64,000 nt of DNA from Cellvibrio zantedeschiae (GTDB lineage: Bacteria > Pseudomonadota > Gammaproteobacteria > Pseudomonadales > Cellvibrionaceae), in NCBI RefSeq assembly GCF_014652535.1, contig NZ_BMYZ01000003.1, positions 434,001 to 498,000 of the forward strand, read 5' to 3'. Positions 18,809-28,738 of the stretch are shown piece by piece. The notes under the pieces were generated by a model. It had not been told where the DNA came from, made no database searches, and saw nothing but the letters and a program-made list of their open reading frames with translations. Within the stretch, counting starts at the first letter, position 1, and each line of letters opens with the position of its first letter. The position numbers and the translations under genes are program-made.

Positions 18809-19303
18809 ATGAATAACCTGAAAACCCTATTCCTGATCGTTTGCTTTGCATCAACGATTGCACAGGCGCAGCCAGCTTCAGGAAATTTTTCAGGTTTGGA
18901 AAATATTGTTGGGATGTGGAAATTAACTGAGCCGGCATCAGAGCAAGAGAAAAATTTTCGACTCAACTACCACTTTATTTCGCGCGACTCTGCGTTGGTA
19001 GAAGTTTACGGTGATCCAGCGCGCCAAACGACAGAAACGATTTTTCACCGCGATGGCGAAAAACTATTGGGAACACATTATTGCGCTCGCGGTAACCAGC
19101 CGCGTTTAAAAGCGAGCAAGTTAGTTGGAAATACAATCGAATTTAACTTTCAGGATATTACCAATCTGAAAGACAAAAATGATCCGCATATGGTGCGCAT
19201 GAAATACACCTTTATCGACAAAGATCATTTTAAGAAAGAAGAAGTTTATTGGATGGCAGGTAAAGAAGAATCCTCCACCATGTCATTAATACGCGTTAAC
19301 TAA
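18809..19303 (+). CDS. Secreted hypothetical protein (lipocalin-like)
   Basis: This 164-residue protein has a signal peptide ([20 protein letters not shown], cleaved before QPA). The mature part begins with a GMWKLTEP-type segment and alternates strand-like stretches ([45 protein letters not shown]), resembling small lipocalin- or DUF1579-type beta-barrels. No catalytic motif was recognised. It starts 13 bp after the regulator stop and ends 32 bp before glmS, so it is probably cotranscribed with glmR-glmS, an unusual position for a secreted protein. Confidence 0.65.
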   Translation: MNNLKTLFLIVCFASTIAQAQPASGNFSGLENIVGMWKLTEPASEQEKNFRLNYHFISRDSALVEVYGDPARQTTETIFHRDGEKLLGTHYCARGNQPRLKASKLVGNTIEFNFQDITNLKDKNDPHMVRMKYTFIDKDHFKKEEVYWMAGKEESSTMSLIRVN

Positions 19304-19335
19304 TTTTATTTATCCTGACAAAAAGGAACTCAATT

Positions 19336-21168
19336 ATGTGTGGAATTGTAGGCGCAGTTGCGCAGCGTGATGTAGTAGAAATTTTGGTAGAAGGCCTGCG
19401 TCGCCTTGAATACCGTGGTTATGATTCTGCGGGTGTTGCCGTTATTAGCAATGGCGGTGAATTGCAACGCTTGCGTCGTCTCGGCAAAGTAAAAGAATTG
19501 TCAGATGCAGTAAAAGCAGAACCAACACCAGGCGGCACTGGCATAGCACATACACGCTGGGCAACTCACGGCGAGCCAAGCGAGCGCAACGCGCATCCAC
19601 ACGTTTCCAATGAACACATCGCGGTAGTGCACAACGGCATTATCGAAAACCATGCAAACCTGCGTCGCCTTTTGCAAGAAGAAGGTTATGTATTTACGTC
19701 AGATACAGACACAGAAGTTATCGCGCACTTGGTAGAAAAAGAATTAAAAGCAACCGGCAATTTATTAGCAGCCGTACAAAAATCTGTTAAAAATTTACAC
19801 GGTGCTTACGGCACAGTGTTGATGGATAAAAACGATTCATCGCGTTTAGTGGTTGCCCGTTCTGGGTCACCACTCGTAATTGGTTTGGGTATTGGCGAAA
19901 ACTTTATCGCATCAGATCAACTTGCATTGTTGCCAGTAACGCGCCGCTTTATCTTTTTGGAAGAAGGCGATGTTGCAGAAATCACTCGCCAAACGATTAA
20001 AATTTTCGACAAAGATGGCAAAGCCGTTGAGCGTCAAATCCACGAATCAACCGCAAGTTACGACGCTGGTGACAAAGGCCAATATCGCCACTTCATGCTT
20101 AAAGAAATTTACGAACAACCTAACGCTGTGTTGAACACATTGGAAGGTCGTTTGAGCAATGAATCCGTAATGGATGAAACTTTCGGCAACGGCGCTGCTG
20201 AATTATTCAAAAAAGTAAAACACATTCAAATCGTGGCTTGCGGCACCAGCTACCATTCAGCAATGGTTGCGCGTTACTGGTTGGAATCTCTCGCGGGTAT
20301 TTCATGTAACGTAGAAATCGCCAGCGAATTCCGCTACAGAAAATCATTCGTGCAACCTAACAGCATGGTAGTCACCATCAGCCAATCTGGTGAAACGGCA
20401 GATACTTTAGCCGCATTGCGTTTGGCAAAAGAACTCGGCTACTTGGGAAGCCTTTCTATTTGTAACGTTGCAGGTTCGTCATTAGTGCGCGAATCAGATC
20501 TCGCATTTATGACACGCGCCGGTGCAGAAATTGGTGTGGCATCAACCAAAGCATTTACCACGCAATTAGTGGGCTTGGCGATGTTGGTTTTAGCCATTGG
20601 TAAATATAATGGCTTAAGTGCAGAGCAACAAAAAGACATGGTTGCCGCACTTAAAAACTTGCCTGCGAAATTAGAAGAATCTTTGAAGCTTGCAGAAGGC
20701 ATTGAAGCGCTCGCTGAAGAATTTGCAGACAAACACCATGCACTTTTCTTGGGCCGTGGCGATCAATACCCAATCGCAATGGAAGGTGCATTGAAGTTAA
20801 AAGAAATTTCTTACATCCACGCAGAAGCATACGCAGCGGGCGAATTAAAACACGGCCCACTCGCATTGATCGACGCAGAAATGCCCATCATCGTAGTTGC
20901 ACCAAATAACGACTTGTTGGAAAAATTAAAATCCAACGTAGAAGAAGTTCGCGCACGCGGCGGTATCTTGTATGTGTTTGCCGATGTAGACGCACAATTC
21001 GAATCCGACGAAACCATGCGCGTTATCAACGTGCCGCATATTCACCCATGGTTAGCGCCAATTCTCTACACCTTGCCGTTGCAGTTGTTGAGTTACTACG
21101 TGGCAATTATTAAGGGCACAGATGTGGATCAGCCTCGTAATTTGGCAAAATCGGTTACTGTGGAATAA
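19336..21168 (+). CDS. glmS: Glutamine--fructose-6-phosphate aminotransferase (isomerizing)
   Basis: This 610-residue enzyme converts fructose-6-phosphate and glutamine to glucosamine-6-phosphate, the entry step to UDP-GlcNAc. It begins MCGIVGAV, so Cys after Met removal is the glutaminase nucleophile. The glutaminase domain has [18 protein letters not shown]; two SIS isomerase domains follow ([62 protein letters not shown]). The C-terminus [13 protein letters not shown] is the conserved catalytic tail. AAAAAGGAAC is the ribosome binding site. A bidirectional terminator follows. Confidence 0.98.
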   Translation: MCGIVGAVAQRDVVEILVEGLRRLEYRGYDSAGVAVISNGGELQRLRRLGKVKELSDAVKAEPTPGGTGIAHTRWATHGEPSERNAHPHVSNEHIAVVHNGIIENHANLRRLLQEEGYVFTSDTDTEVIAHLVEKELKATGNLLAAVQKSVKNLHGAYGTVLMDKNDSSRLVVARSGSPLVIGLGIGENFIASDQLALLPVTRRFIFLEEGDVAEITRQTIKIFDKDGKAVERQIHESTASYDAGDKGQYRHFMLKEIYEQPNAVLNTLEGRLSNESVMDETFGNGAAELFKKVKHIQIVACGTSYHSAMVARYWLESLAGISCNVEIASEFRYRKSFVQPNSMVVTISQSGETADTLAALRLAKELGYLGSLSICNVAGSSLVRESDLAFMTRAGAEIGVASTKAFTTQLVGLAMLVLAIGKYNGLSAEQQKDMVAALKNLPAKLEESLKLAEGIEALAEEFADKHHALFLGRGDQYPIAMEGALKLKEISYIHAEAYAAGELKHGPLALIDAEMPIIVVAPNNDLLEKLKSNVEEVRARGGILYVFADVDAQFESDETMRVINVPHIHPWLAPILYTLPLQLLSYYVAIIKGTDVDQPRNLAKSVTVE

Positions 21169-21190
21169 TTTTCAGCCTAGTGAAAATGAA

Positions 21191-21227
21191 AAAAAGACCC
21201 TTTGTTAATTTAGCAACGGGTCTTTTT
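21191..21227. terminator. Terminator after glmS
   Basis: AAAAAGACCC (21191-21200) and GGGTCTTTTT (21218-21227) form a ten-base-pair stem with A and T runs in its arms and a 17-base loop, 22 bp after the glmS stop. Confidence 0.88.
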
Positions 21228-21270
21228 CATATGTGTCTAATAATAACTTACTCATTAGAAGGATTAAAAA

Positions 21271-21777
21271 ATGAAATTAATTGCAGCATTAGGCATTTTA
21301 TTATTATCACTCACCCAGTCTGTTCTCGCAGATGAAATGTCACCCTATACGGGAAATTGGACGGTGAGCGTAGATAAGACTCTGGAAAACTCCAAAAACA
21401 GCCCTAAATATAAAAAGGAACAAGAAGAGGACTTTAAACAAGCACTCACGAGCATGATGAATGCTATGAGGTTAGAAGTAACAACAAATAAAGTAATTTT
21501 CCATCTGGGTGAAAGTAAAGAGATAATTCCTCTCGGTACAATAACGGCTACTCCGCCTTCAGTCGTTGCAAAAATAAGTGCTGATAATAAAGAGGCGACT
21601 CTGACTTTCACGCCATATCAAAAAAATTATATAAATGTTAAATCGAGCGTTTCACACGATCTGGATTATATTATTTGGGAAAAAACGACCAAGGCCAGTG
21701 ACACCAAAAAGCTGGATGTGATCACTAACGCAATTCAAGATTCAGCCGCAGCTAACAAAAAGGCGGAAGCGAAATAA
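21271..21777 (+). CDS. Secreted hypothetical protein
   Basis: This 168-residue protein has a signal peptide (MKLIAALGILLLSLTQSVLA, cleaved before DEM). The mature part starts SPYTGNWTVSVDKTLEN, has a helical charged stretch (KYKKEQEEDFKQALTSMM), then strand-like segments (VIFHLGESKEIIPLG, KEATLTFTPYQKNYINV) and a lysine/alanine-rich tail. I do not recognise a family; a small periplasmic beta-barrel is plausible. AGAAGGA precedes the ATG. It stands alone between terminators. Confidence 0.6.
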   Translation: MKLIAALGILLLSLTQSVLADEMSPYTGNWTVSVDKTLENSKNSPKYKKEQEEDFKQALTSMMNAMRLEVTTNKVIFHLGESKEIIPLGTITATPPSVVAKISADNKEATLTFTPYQKNYINVKSSVSHDLDYIIWEKTTKASDTKKLDVITNAIQDSAAANKKAEAK

Positions 21778-21925
21778 ATATTGTCGCGTAAATGAGCTAG
21801 CTCGCGTTGAACGCTTAAATAATTAAGGCTATAAATCCCATCGGACAAATGCTCATATAATTGTTAAAGAAAGTTGTGCATATTAGTTGCGCATATTAAA
21901 GGAACATTGAGATCCATTACCGAAG

Positions 21926-21963
21926 TGCCCACGTACTGGTGTAAATAGTATGTGGGCATTTTC
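21926..21963 (+). terminator. Hairpin terminator between secreted-protein gene and exonuclease gene
   Basis: TGCCCAC (21926-21932) pairs with GTGGGCA (21952-21958), extended by TACT/AGTA, and is followed by TTTTCAG. It lies about 150 bp after the 21777 stop and 50 bp before the next gene, so it may end the former transcript or act in the leader of the latter. Confidence 0.6.
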
Positions 21964-22013
21964 AGTTTTGCTCAGCGGTAAAAAGCCGCGGCTTCCTTTA
22001 ATAGGTGTAATCA

Positions 22014-23423
22014 ATGCTTAAACATTTTCCTTTGCCTTGCGTTATTGTTGATATAGAAACAACGGGCGGCAATGTTACTTATGATCGTATTACCGAAATC
22101 GGTATTATCGAAGTCACCGAAAACGGCATTACGGAATGGTCAACACTCATTAATCCCAGGACGAAAGTTCCCGAGACTATCCAGCGTCTCACTGGCATCA
22201 CCAATGCTATGGTTGAATCAGCGCCTTACTTTGAACAAGTTGCCAAAGAAATCATTTTAAAATTACAAGGAAAGTTATTTATAGCCCATAACGTGCGTTT
22301 TGATTATGGATTTATCCGCAATGAATTTGCGCGTTTGGCCTACACCTATAAAGCAAAACTAATGTGCACCGTAAAACTTTCGCGTTTTCTTTACAGCGAG
22401 TGCGACGGCCACAGTCTTGAGAAAATTATCAAGCGCCACCAAATTTTCGTGAGTGACCGACATCGCGCATTGGCAGATGCCCAAGCAACCTACACCTTTA
22501 TGCGAATTGCTGAAGACGAACATGGCGAAGACAAAATCAAATCGGCTATTGCGCACCAATACCGTAAAGAAAGTATTCCCGCAGGCTTCGATGCAACCTT
22601 GATTGATGAATTACCCAATTCACCGGGCGTGTATTATTTTTGGGGCGAAAACAAAGAGCTTTTGTATATTGGTAAAAGCATCAATATTCGTAAGCGGGTT
22701 CTGTCGCATTTTACGTCCGATCATAAATCATCAAAGGAAATGAAAATTTGCCAACAAACACGTCATGTCACTTTTGATAAAACCGCTGGTGAATTAACCG
22801 CGCTAATTCTCGAATCCAAAAAAGTAAAAGAGTTAAACCCAATTTATAATCGCAGGCTGCGCAGGGTTAGCAAATTTTATAGCGTTCATTTGGAAGAAAA
22901 TGCGGAAGGGCTTTTAAAGCCACACATATTCTCGGTATCAGAAATACCCGCAGGGCGAAAAAAACTCTACGGCTTATTCCCCTCCAATAAAAAAGCCCGC
23001 GACAGTTTGGAGTTAATCAGCAACGAACATAAACTTTGTTACCAAGTGATTGGCCTTGAACAAACTGCCAAGCGAGCATGCACAAGTCACCAACTAAAAA
23101 AATGCGAAGGTTACTGTGTGGGCAAACAATCTGCCGTGGTCCATAACCTTAAACTCTTGCAAGGCTTATCAACACTAGCGCTTAAAACCTGGCCCTACCA
23201 AGGCCCAATAGCGCTTATCGAGCAATGCAAACACGACGAAAGAGAGGTACACCTACTGGTAGATAACTGGTGCATTTTGGGTGCGGCAGACTCAGTAGCG
23301 GACTACAGCGAAATATTAAATAAAACATCCGCGCCAGAAATCGACAGGGATATTTATAAATATCTTGTGAAAGCGATTTACAGCAAAAGTATGTCGATAA
23401 AGCTGCAACCCTTATTTAAATGA
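22014..23423 (+). CDS. DEDD 3'-5' exonuclease fused to GIY-YIG (UvrC/Cho-like) nuclease domain
   Basis: This 469-residue protein joins two nucleases. The N-terminal domain (about 1-180) is a DNA polymerase III epsilon-type exonuclease: VIVDIETTGGN (first acidic pair), AHNVRFDYGFIRNEF (second), and HRALADAQATYTF (HxAxxDA). The middle domain (about 200-285) is a GIY-YIG nuclease as in UvrC N-terminus or Cho: PGVYYFWGENKELLYIGKS and IRKRVLSHF, with LESKKVKELNPIYNRRLR. Such fusions are known in several bacterial phyla and are usually annotated as epsilon-like or Cho-like proteins; a repair role is inferred. The C-terminal 180 residues match no motif I recognise. Confidence 0.88.
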   Translation: MLKHFPLPCVIVDIETTGGNVTYDRITEIGIIEVTENGITEWSTLINPRTKVPETIQRLTGITNAMVESAPYFEQVAKEIILKLQGKLFIAHNVRFDYGFIRNEFARLAYTYKAKLMCTVKLSRFLYSECDGHSLEKIIKRHQIFVSDRHRALADAQATYTFMRIAEDEHGEDKIKSAIAHQYRKESIPAGFDATLIDELPNSPGVYYFWGENKELLYIGKSINIRKRVLSHFTSDHKSSKEMKICQQTRHVTFDKTAGELTALILESKKVKELNPIYNRRLRRVSKFYSVHLEENAEGLLKPHIFSVSEIPAGRKKLYGLFPSNKKARDSLELISNEHKLCYQVIGLEQTAKRACTSHQLKKCEGYCVGKQSAVVHNLKLLQGLSTLALKTWPYQGPIALIEQCKHDEREVHLLVDNWCILGAADSVADYSEILNKTSAPEIDRDIYKYLVKAIYSKSMSIKLQPLFK

Positions 23424-23704
23424 CATAGCTCTCAAATCTTATCCGTGTATCCTCATCTAAATGCTAAATTGGATTTAATTCTTGAATACTTATAGAAAAA
23501 CCAACACTATCATTTAACCAAGGTTGCCCGGCGTTTTTAAGGTCTGTCGCACGGGTAGCCAAATCATTACTTGTATAATTGCGCCGATTGATCGCTTTTG
23601 GCACCAAATTAATTAGCCATGTGCGCATGGCCCTCAAGATTTCATAAACGGAACTCCAAGTTGTTAAACAAATATTTAACCAACCGCAAGATGCGGGGTG
23701 AAGC

Positions 23705-25672
23705 GTGACTGAACATGATCTGCGTTGGCTGCAACGATTCACATCAGCTTTAGGCTTATGCACATTAATAGCCGGTGTTATTTCATTCAGTGGTTGGGCC
23801 CTGGATATCCCACGCCTTACAGACTGGCTGAATGACGGTATTTCAATTCAACCCAATACAACTGTATTGATCGCGCTAGCTGGTGCCGCAGTATTGTTAC
23901 TGCAATATGAATATTTTAAGTCCACCATTTTACTGGGCGGATTTGTTGCCTTTATTGGAGCACTCAATTTGCTGCAATACATGGTTGACGCAGATTTTGG
24001 TTTTAATCATCAGCTGCTCTTTGGTCGCGAATGGGGTCGCGCCGCTACCATGGCACCAGGCCGCTTTGGCCCACCGGCATCAATATCGTTTGTCATCATT
24101 GGCATCTCACTAGCGTTATTGGGAGCGCGTAAAAATAATTTGTGTCGGCTCGTTCCTGGTCTCGCTCTTTTTGTCGTGCTGCTTATGATGTTCTCGCTTT
24201 TAGGTTACATGTTTGGCGCGCGCAATTTTTACGCTATACCCTGGCTCTCAGCTATTTCCCTACCGAGCGCGGCAATGCTAATGACGCTAGCAGTGAGTTT
24301 GATCATGAGCGCCCCGCAACACCAGCCAATGCTTTTATTAATCGAACGCTCAAGCGCCGGTGCAATGGCAAGAAAAGTTCTGCCGATTTTGATTCTTATG
24401 ATTCCGCTGCTCATTTGGCTTCGAGTCAAAGGATACGAGCTCGGTTTATTTGATCTTGGCACGAGCCGGGCCTTAGGCGCAGCGGCCTTGATGTGCGGTT
24501 CAGTCTTATTAATGTGGAAGGCATTACAAGATTTGCGCCGTCAGGAACAACGCGAACGTGAAGCAGATAAACGTAAAGACGAATTCATCGCAACCTTGGC
24601 TCATGAGTTGCGCAACCCTCTCGCTCCCATTGGCAACGCCGCGTCAATGTTAAAATTTGCACAAAGCAAACCAGAAGTATTGGGACAGGCAACCAACATT
24701 ATTGAGCGACAGCTTTCACACCTCGTGCGACTCGTGGATGAATTGCTCGACGTGAGCCGCATAAGCCAGGGAAAAATTGAACTGAGCCGTGAGCGCATCG
24801 AGTTGTCGTCAGTGGTTCAACAATCGCTCGAAATTTGTAAACCATTAGCAGAAGCGGCAAGCCACAAAATTACCGTTAATCTGCCTAGCCAACCCATTTA
24901 TTTAAATGCTGATCCGGTTCGGTTATCCCAAGTGCTAAGCAACTTGCTCGTCAACGCCTGCAAGTTCACCAACAAAAATGGCCACATAAGTTTGGATGTT
25001 CACACCAATAATCGCAGCCTGACAATAACCGTAGAAGACAACGGTATCGGCATTCCTCCCACGATGCTTAAAACTATTTTCGAAATATTTTCGCAAGTCG
25101 ACCAATCCCTGGAGCGATCACGAAGTGGCTTGGGCATTGGTCTTACCTTAACCAAGCGTTTGGTTGAACTCCACGGCGGCAACATTGAAGCCTTTAGTGA
25201 AGGGTTAGGTAAAGGCAGTGAGTTTATCGTGCGTTTGCCAATTGTTATTGATGAAGCACCAACACTTGCAGCATCAAAAAACGTAGAAAAACCCACGGCA
25301 AAAAAACGCATTCTCATTGCCGATGATAATGTCGATAGCGCAAACACCCTGGCGGAATTTTTAAGGTTAATGGGTAATGAAATTTTTGTAGTGCATGATG
25401 GAGAACAAGCCGTTGTTGTGGCAAATGCGCAACGCCCGGATGCCATCTTGCTAGACATAGGCATGCCTAATTTAAATGGCTTTGAAACCTGCCAACAAAT
25501 TCGCAAACATCCATGGGCAGAAAATATTTTAATTATTGCGCTAACCGGTTGGGGCCAAGATGAAGACAGACGTAAATCTGCACAAGCAGGATTTAACGAG
25601 CATTTCGTAAAACCTGTTGACCTTACCAAGTTGATGGAATTGTTAGCGACACCCGTCGCAACAAAAGATTGA
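23705..25672 (+). CDS. Hybrid sensor histidine kinase / response regulator
   Basis: This 655-residue protein has about six to eight hydrophobic helices in residues 12-272, then a HisKA domain with phosphoacceptor H300 (FIATLAHELRNPL), HATPase with N box (QVLSNLLVNACKFT), G1 (EDNGIGIP) and G2 (SGLGIGLTL), and a C-terminal receiver domain with the acidic pair D540/D541 and phosphoacceptor D584 (ILLDIGMPNLNGFE). No separate sensing domain or DNA-binding output is present, so a partner protein must act downstream. The start is GTG 23705, supported by GGGGTG just upstream. About 280 bp without a gene precede it. Confidence 0.92.
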   Translation: MTEHDLRWLQRFTSALGLCTLIAGVISFSGWALDIPRLTDWLNDGISIQPNTTVLIALAGAAVLLLQYEYFKSTILLGGFVAFIGALNLLQYMVDADFGFNHQLLFGREWGRAATMAPGRFGPPASISFVIIGISLALLGARKNNLCRLVPGLALFVVLLMMFSLLGYMFGARNFYAIPWLSAISLPSAAMLMTLAVSLIMSAPQHQPMLLLIERSSAGAMARKVLPILILMIPLLIWLRVKGYELGLFDLGTSRALGAAALMCGSVLLMWKALQDLRRQEQREREADKRKDEFIATLAHELRNPLAPIGNAASMLKFAQSKPEVLGQATNIIERQLSHLVRLVDELLDVSRISQGKIELSRERIELSSVVQQSLEICKPLAEAASHKITVNLPSQPIYLNADPVRLSQVLSNLLVNACKFTNKNGHISLDVHTNNRSLTITVEDNGIGIPPTMLKTIFEIFSQVDQSLERSRSGLGIGLTLTKRLVELHGGNIEAFSEGLGKGSEFIVRLPIVIDEAPTLAASKNVEKPTAKKRILIADDNVDSANTLAEFLRLMGNEIFVVHDGEQAVVVANAQRPDAILLDIGMPNLNGFETCQQIRKHPWAENILIIALTGWGQDEDRRKSAQAGFNEHFVKPVDLTKLMELLATPVATKD

Positions 25673-25886
25673 TAGCTGTAAGCAGCAGATGGTTTGTTAA
25701 ATAAAAACATATACAAACAACCGCCGTTGCTGATGTTAAAAACAACGCGGTTATTTGCGAAAAAAGATTTAATCCGTATTTGTTGATTATATTGGGCTAG
25801 ATTGCACTCGCACGCTTAATTATTTTTGCTTCCACTTTTCCCGCTGTTCATTTGATCATCCTTAGTTAAACCGAGAGGGAACCGAC

Positions 25887-26522
25887 ATGACAATCACCAT
25901 TACAGCGTTTGAAAAATCACCCGACGGCGGCAAAGGTTTAGCGCGCGACACACGCGTGCGCTGGGCGCTTGAAGAAGTGGGCCAGCCATATCAGGTTCGC
26001 TATTTATCCTTTCAGGCAATGAAAGAACCCGCGCACCTTGCGCTGCAACCCTTTGGCCAAATCCCCACTTACGAAGAAGGCGATATTGCCCTGTTTGAAA
26101 CAGGAGCCATTGTTTTACACATCGCACAAACTTACGCAGGCTTACTGCCAAACGACAACACTCGAGCACGCTCCATCAGTTGGATGTTTGCAGCAGTCAA
26201 CACCATAGAGCCACCCATTCTGGAATTAGTAACCGCAAAAATTTTTGAGGGCGATAAGCCATGGGCTAACGAACGAATACCTTTAGTAGCAGAGCGCATT
26301 CGCAACCGCCTCACACAACTGTCCAATTACCTTGGCGATAACGAATGGCTGCAAGGCGCATTCAGCGCCGGCGATTTAATGATGGTATCCGTACTACTAA
26401 GATTAAGGCCATCGGCAATCCTAAATGAATTTCCAAACCTTGCAGCTTACGTCGCACGCGGCGAAGCTCGGCCCGCCTACCAGCGCGCTTTTGCTGCGCA
26501 ATATGCGGCGAATAATCCATAA
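25887..26522 (+). CDS. Glutathione S-transferase family protein
   Basis: This 211-residue cytosolic protein has an N-terminal thioredoxin-like domain (DTRVRWALEEVGQPYQVRYL, FGQIPTYEEGDIALFETGAI, where the cis-Pro and the Glu-Thr/Ser glutathione contacts lie) and an all-helical C-terminal domain (WLQGAFSAGDLMMVSVLLRL, with the N-capping Asp motif). The substrate is unknown. GAGAGGGAACCGAC precedes ATG 25887. It appears monocistronic, with no partner gene nearby. Confidence 0.88.
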   Translation: MTITITAFEKSPDGGKGLARDTRVRWALEEVGQPYQVRYLSFQAMKEPAHLALQPFGQIPTYEEGDIALFETGAIVLHIAQTYAGLLPNDNTRARSISWMFAAVNTIEPPILELVTAKIFEGDKPWANERIPLVAERIRNRLTQLSNYLGDNEWLQGAFSAGDLMMVSVLLRLRPSAILNEFPNLAAYVARGEARPAYQRAFAAQYAANNP

Positions 26523-26698
26523 AGCCGTTCATTTAAACTCGCAAAAAATCATTTTTATTTGCTAGACAATTTCGTTGGCTTTTGGACCTTAAATCCAGAC
26601 GAAACATTCCAAGCACAGGTATTATCCCGCATACAATGGATATGATCGAAATCTGAGACCAATAACGAAAAATAGAATTAGCTGGAGCGCTAAGAGAA

Positions 26699-27121
26699 AT
26701 GACGAATTTAATTACAATTTTATTAATACTGGTAAGCGTGGCATCAATTGTAATGTGGGGAATATTAGTTTGGTCTACGTATTGGCCGCAAGTCGAAGGG
26801 CTTCTTGAAAAAGCTGATTATCACGCGTTAGAAATAAATCGCAGAAAGCTTTTTAAATTGGATGTTCTATACAAATATGAGCTAAATGGAAAATCCTTCA
26901 AATCAAACACAATTTATATGTTTGGTGGGGCGCCTTGTAAAAGCGAAAATGAAGCTTCCGGTTTAATCAAAAGCTTTAATGAAAATTTAGTTATTACCTA
27001 TTGCCCCATGCTGCCCGCAATTTCCTGCATTCTGCTCAATAAGAAGCTAATGCTTTATTTACCAATAATGCCAATTCTTGCTATGTTGGTTTATCTGCTC
27101 GCTGCATTTCTCACTATCTAA
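26699..27121 (+). CDS. Membrane protein, DUF3592-like
   Basis: This 140-residue protein has N-terminal (about 4-26) and C-terminal (about 105-138) membrane helices with an extra-membrane strand-rich part between them that includes YKYELNGKSFKSNTIYMFGG, the typical DUF3592 core. The cysteine-proline turn YCPMLPAISCIL precedes the last helices. Function unknown. It lies 135 bp before the MORC-like ATPase gene and shares the A+T-rich character of that island, so it could be its left edge, but nothing ties it to the defence genes. Confidence 0.6.
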   Translation: MTNLITILLILVSVASIVMWGILVWSTYWPQVEGLLEKADYHALEINRRKLFKLDVLYKYELNGKSFKSNTIYMFGGAPCKSENEASGLIKSFNENLVITYCPMLPAISCILLNKKLMLYLPIMPILAMLVYLLAAFLTI

Positions 27122-27256
27122 CGAACTAGGAGCAAAATTACAGCGAGAGAGGATCTTCTAACTCTATATAAATGGACTCCGTGTAATAGCATGTAATATT
27201 TTAAATCTTCGGCTATAGTGGAAAATTGCGCCAATAGTAGTTTACAGGAATAATAT

Positions 27257-28738
27257 ATGGCTCGTGACTGCCTACACCCACCAAGTGCTGCTTGTCTTTC
27301 CGCTTCAATGAGAGATCTCGGATATTCTCTTGAAACTGCAATTGCAGATTTAATCGATAATAGTATTTCCGCTAATGCAGATAAAATCGACATCATTTGT
27401 GACATATCTGGAAATGATCCCGTTGTTGTGATTCTAGACAACGGAAAGGGAATGACGCATGTAGAACTGTTAAGTGCAATGCGTCATGGAACAATTAATC
27501 CACAGCAAAAACGCTCGCCTAAAGATCTCGGACGCTTTGGTTTAGGCCTAAAAACTGCCTCATTTTCCCAGTGTCGCTCTTTAACTGTTGTAAGCGCTAA
27601 AGAATCTTCGATTAATGGGGCTGAATGGAATCTTGATCGAATTGATAAAGCTGATGACTGGATTTTATCTATTCTCGACCAAACAGATATTAATTCATTA
27701 CCTTACGTTGAACGACTCACCAAACAAGGTACTGCTGTTATTTGGAGAGAGCTTGATCGATTATTTGAAGATGAATCAGGAAGTCGTCGCGATGAAATCG
27801 TCAATGAAAAACTGGAAGCAGTTAATAGGCATTTATCTCTCGTATTCCATAGATTTATTTCCGGGGAAGTAAAAGGTCAGCCGAAAATCTCCTTAACTAT
27901 TAATGGGCACTCGCTCAAAGCTTTTGATCCTTTTTGCAGAAAAAATCCCGCTACCCAATTATTGCCCGAAGAAATAATTCGTATTGGCGATGCAGAGGTT
28001 CGTATACAACCTTATGTTTTGCCGCATCATAGTCGGTTGTCTGCATCTGAATATGATTATTATCAAAGTCGTAGCGACTTCATTTCTAATCAAGGAGGTT
28101 ACGTTTATAGAAATGGGCGACTTATGGCATGGGGCGACTGGTTTAGATTGGTCCCTAAAGGTGAAGCAACTAAATTGGCAAGAGTGCGGATTGATTTTCC
28201 TAATAATCTAGATGAAGAGTGGACAATTGATATAAAAAAATCACGTGCTCGCCCTCCATTAATTGTACGCGAACGTCTTCGACAGATAATTACCAAGATT
28301 GTCAATCGAAGTGTGACAGTACATCGTGGTCGCGGACAGAAGCTTTTTCAAGAAGACCAAGCCCCAATGTGGGAACGATATGCTGATCATGGCGGCATAC
28401 GCTTCGCTATTAACAAACAACATCCTGTGATTGCAGCTCTGGAGTCAAAAATAGCACCAAAAGAAAGAGAATCACTTAAGGTTTTGCTTGATGCAATTGC
28501 TACCTCAGTACCATTAGAGATGATTTATTCCGATTATTCGACTAGCCCTCGAGAAATTAATAGACAAAAAATAGATGAGCATCTGGTTATAGAGAAGTTA
28601 AAAAAATTGTGGGAAACAATTTATAGTAGTGGCGCTGGCAATCCTGATGAGTTTATTCAGATAGTACTTTCAACACATCTTTTCGATAGTCAATTGGAAC
28701 TTGTAGAAAAATTTTTATTTGAGAAACTTTATGACTAA
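27257..28738 (+). CDS. MORC/MutL-like GHKL ATPase of a defence operon
   Basis: This 493-residue protein carries the GHKL ATPase (Bergerat) fold: N box ADLIDNSISANA (residues 30-41), G1 ILDNGKGMTH (59-68), and G2 GRFGLGLKTASFSQ (92-105), as in MutL, Hsp90 and MORC proteins. A second S5-like domain seems to follow (about 220-360), and there is no sign of the MutL C-terminal endonuclease. Prokaryotic MORC-type ATPases in restriction-like operons were described by comparative genomics (Iyer, Abhiman and Aravind). It probably clamps on DNA in an ATP-dependent way and coordinates the nuclease partners; that is inference. Its stop overlaps the Z1 gene start by 8 bp (ATGACTAA). Confidence 0.9.
   Translation: MARDCLHPPSAACLSASMRDLGYSLETAIADLIDNSISANADKIDIICDISGNDPVVVILDNGKGMTHVELLSAMRHGTINPQQKRSPKDLGRFGLGLKTASFSQCRSLTVVSAKESSINGAEWNLDRIDKADDWILSILDQTDINSLPYVERLTKQGTAVIWRELDRLFEDESGSRRDEIVNEKLEAVNRHLSLVFHRFISGEVKGQPKISLTINGHSLKAFDPFCRKNPATQLLPEEIIRIGDAEVRIQPYVLPHHSRLSASEYDYYQSRSDFISNQGGYVYRNGRLMAWGDWFRLVPKGEATKLARVRIDFPNNLDEEWTIDIKKSRARPPLIVRERLRQIITKIVNRSVTVHRGRGQKLFQEDQAPMWERYADHGGIRFAINKQHPVIAALESKIAPKERESLKVLLDAIATSVPLEMIYSDYSTSPREINRQKIDEHLVIEKLKKLWETIYSSGAGNPDEFIQIVLSTHLFDSQLELVEKFLFEKLYD

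Noticed and set aside
25000-25716. 238-codon minus-strand frame opposite the hybrid kinase
   Set aside because: It mirrors the kinase and receiver domains and has Ser/Leu-rich translation with no motif; shadow frame.
27257-28738. Assignment of the GHKL protein as the mismatch-repair MutL itself
   Set aside because: It has only the ATPase-type motifs in a different context, is shorter than MutL and lacks its C-terminal domain; the MORC-like defence setting fits better.
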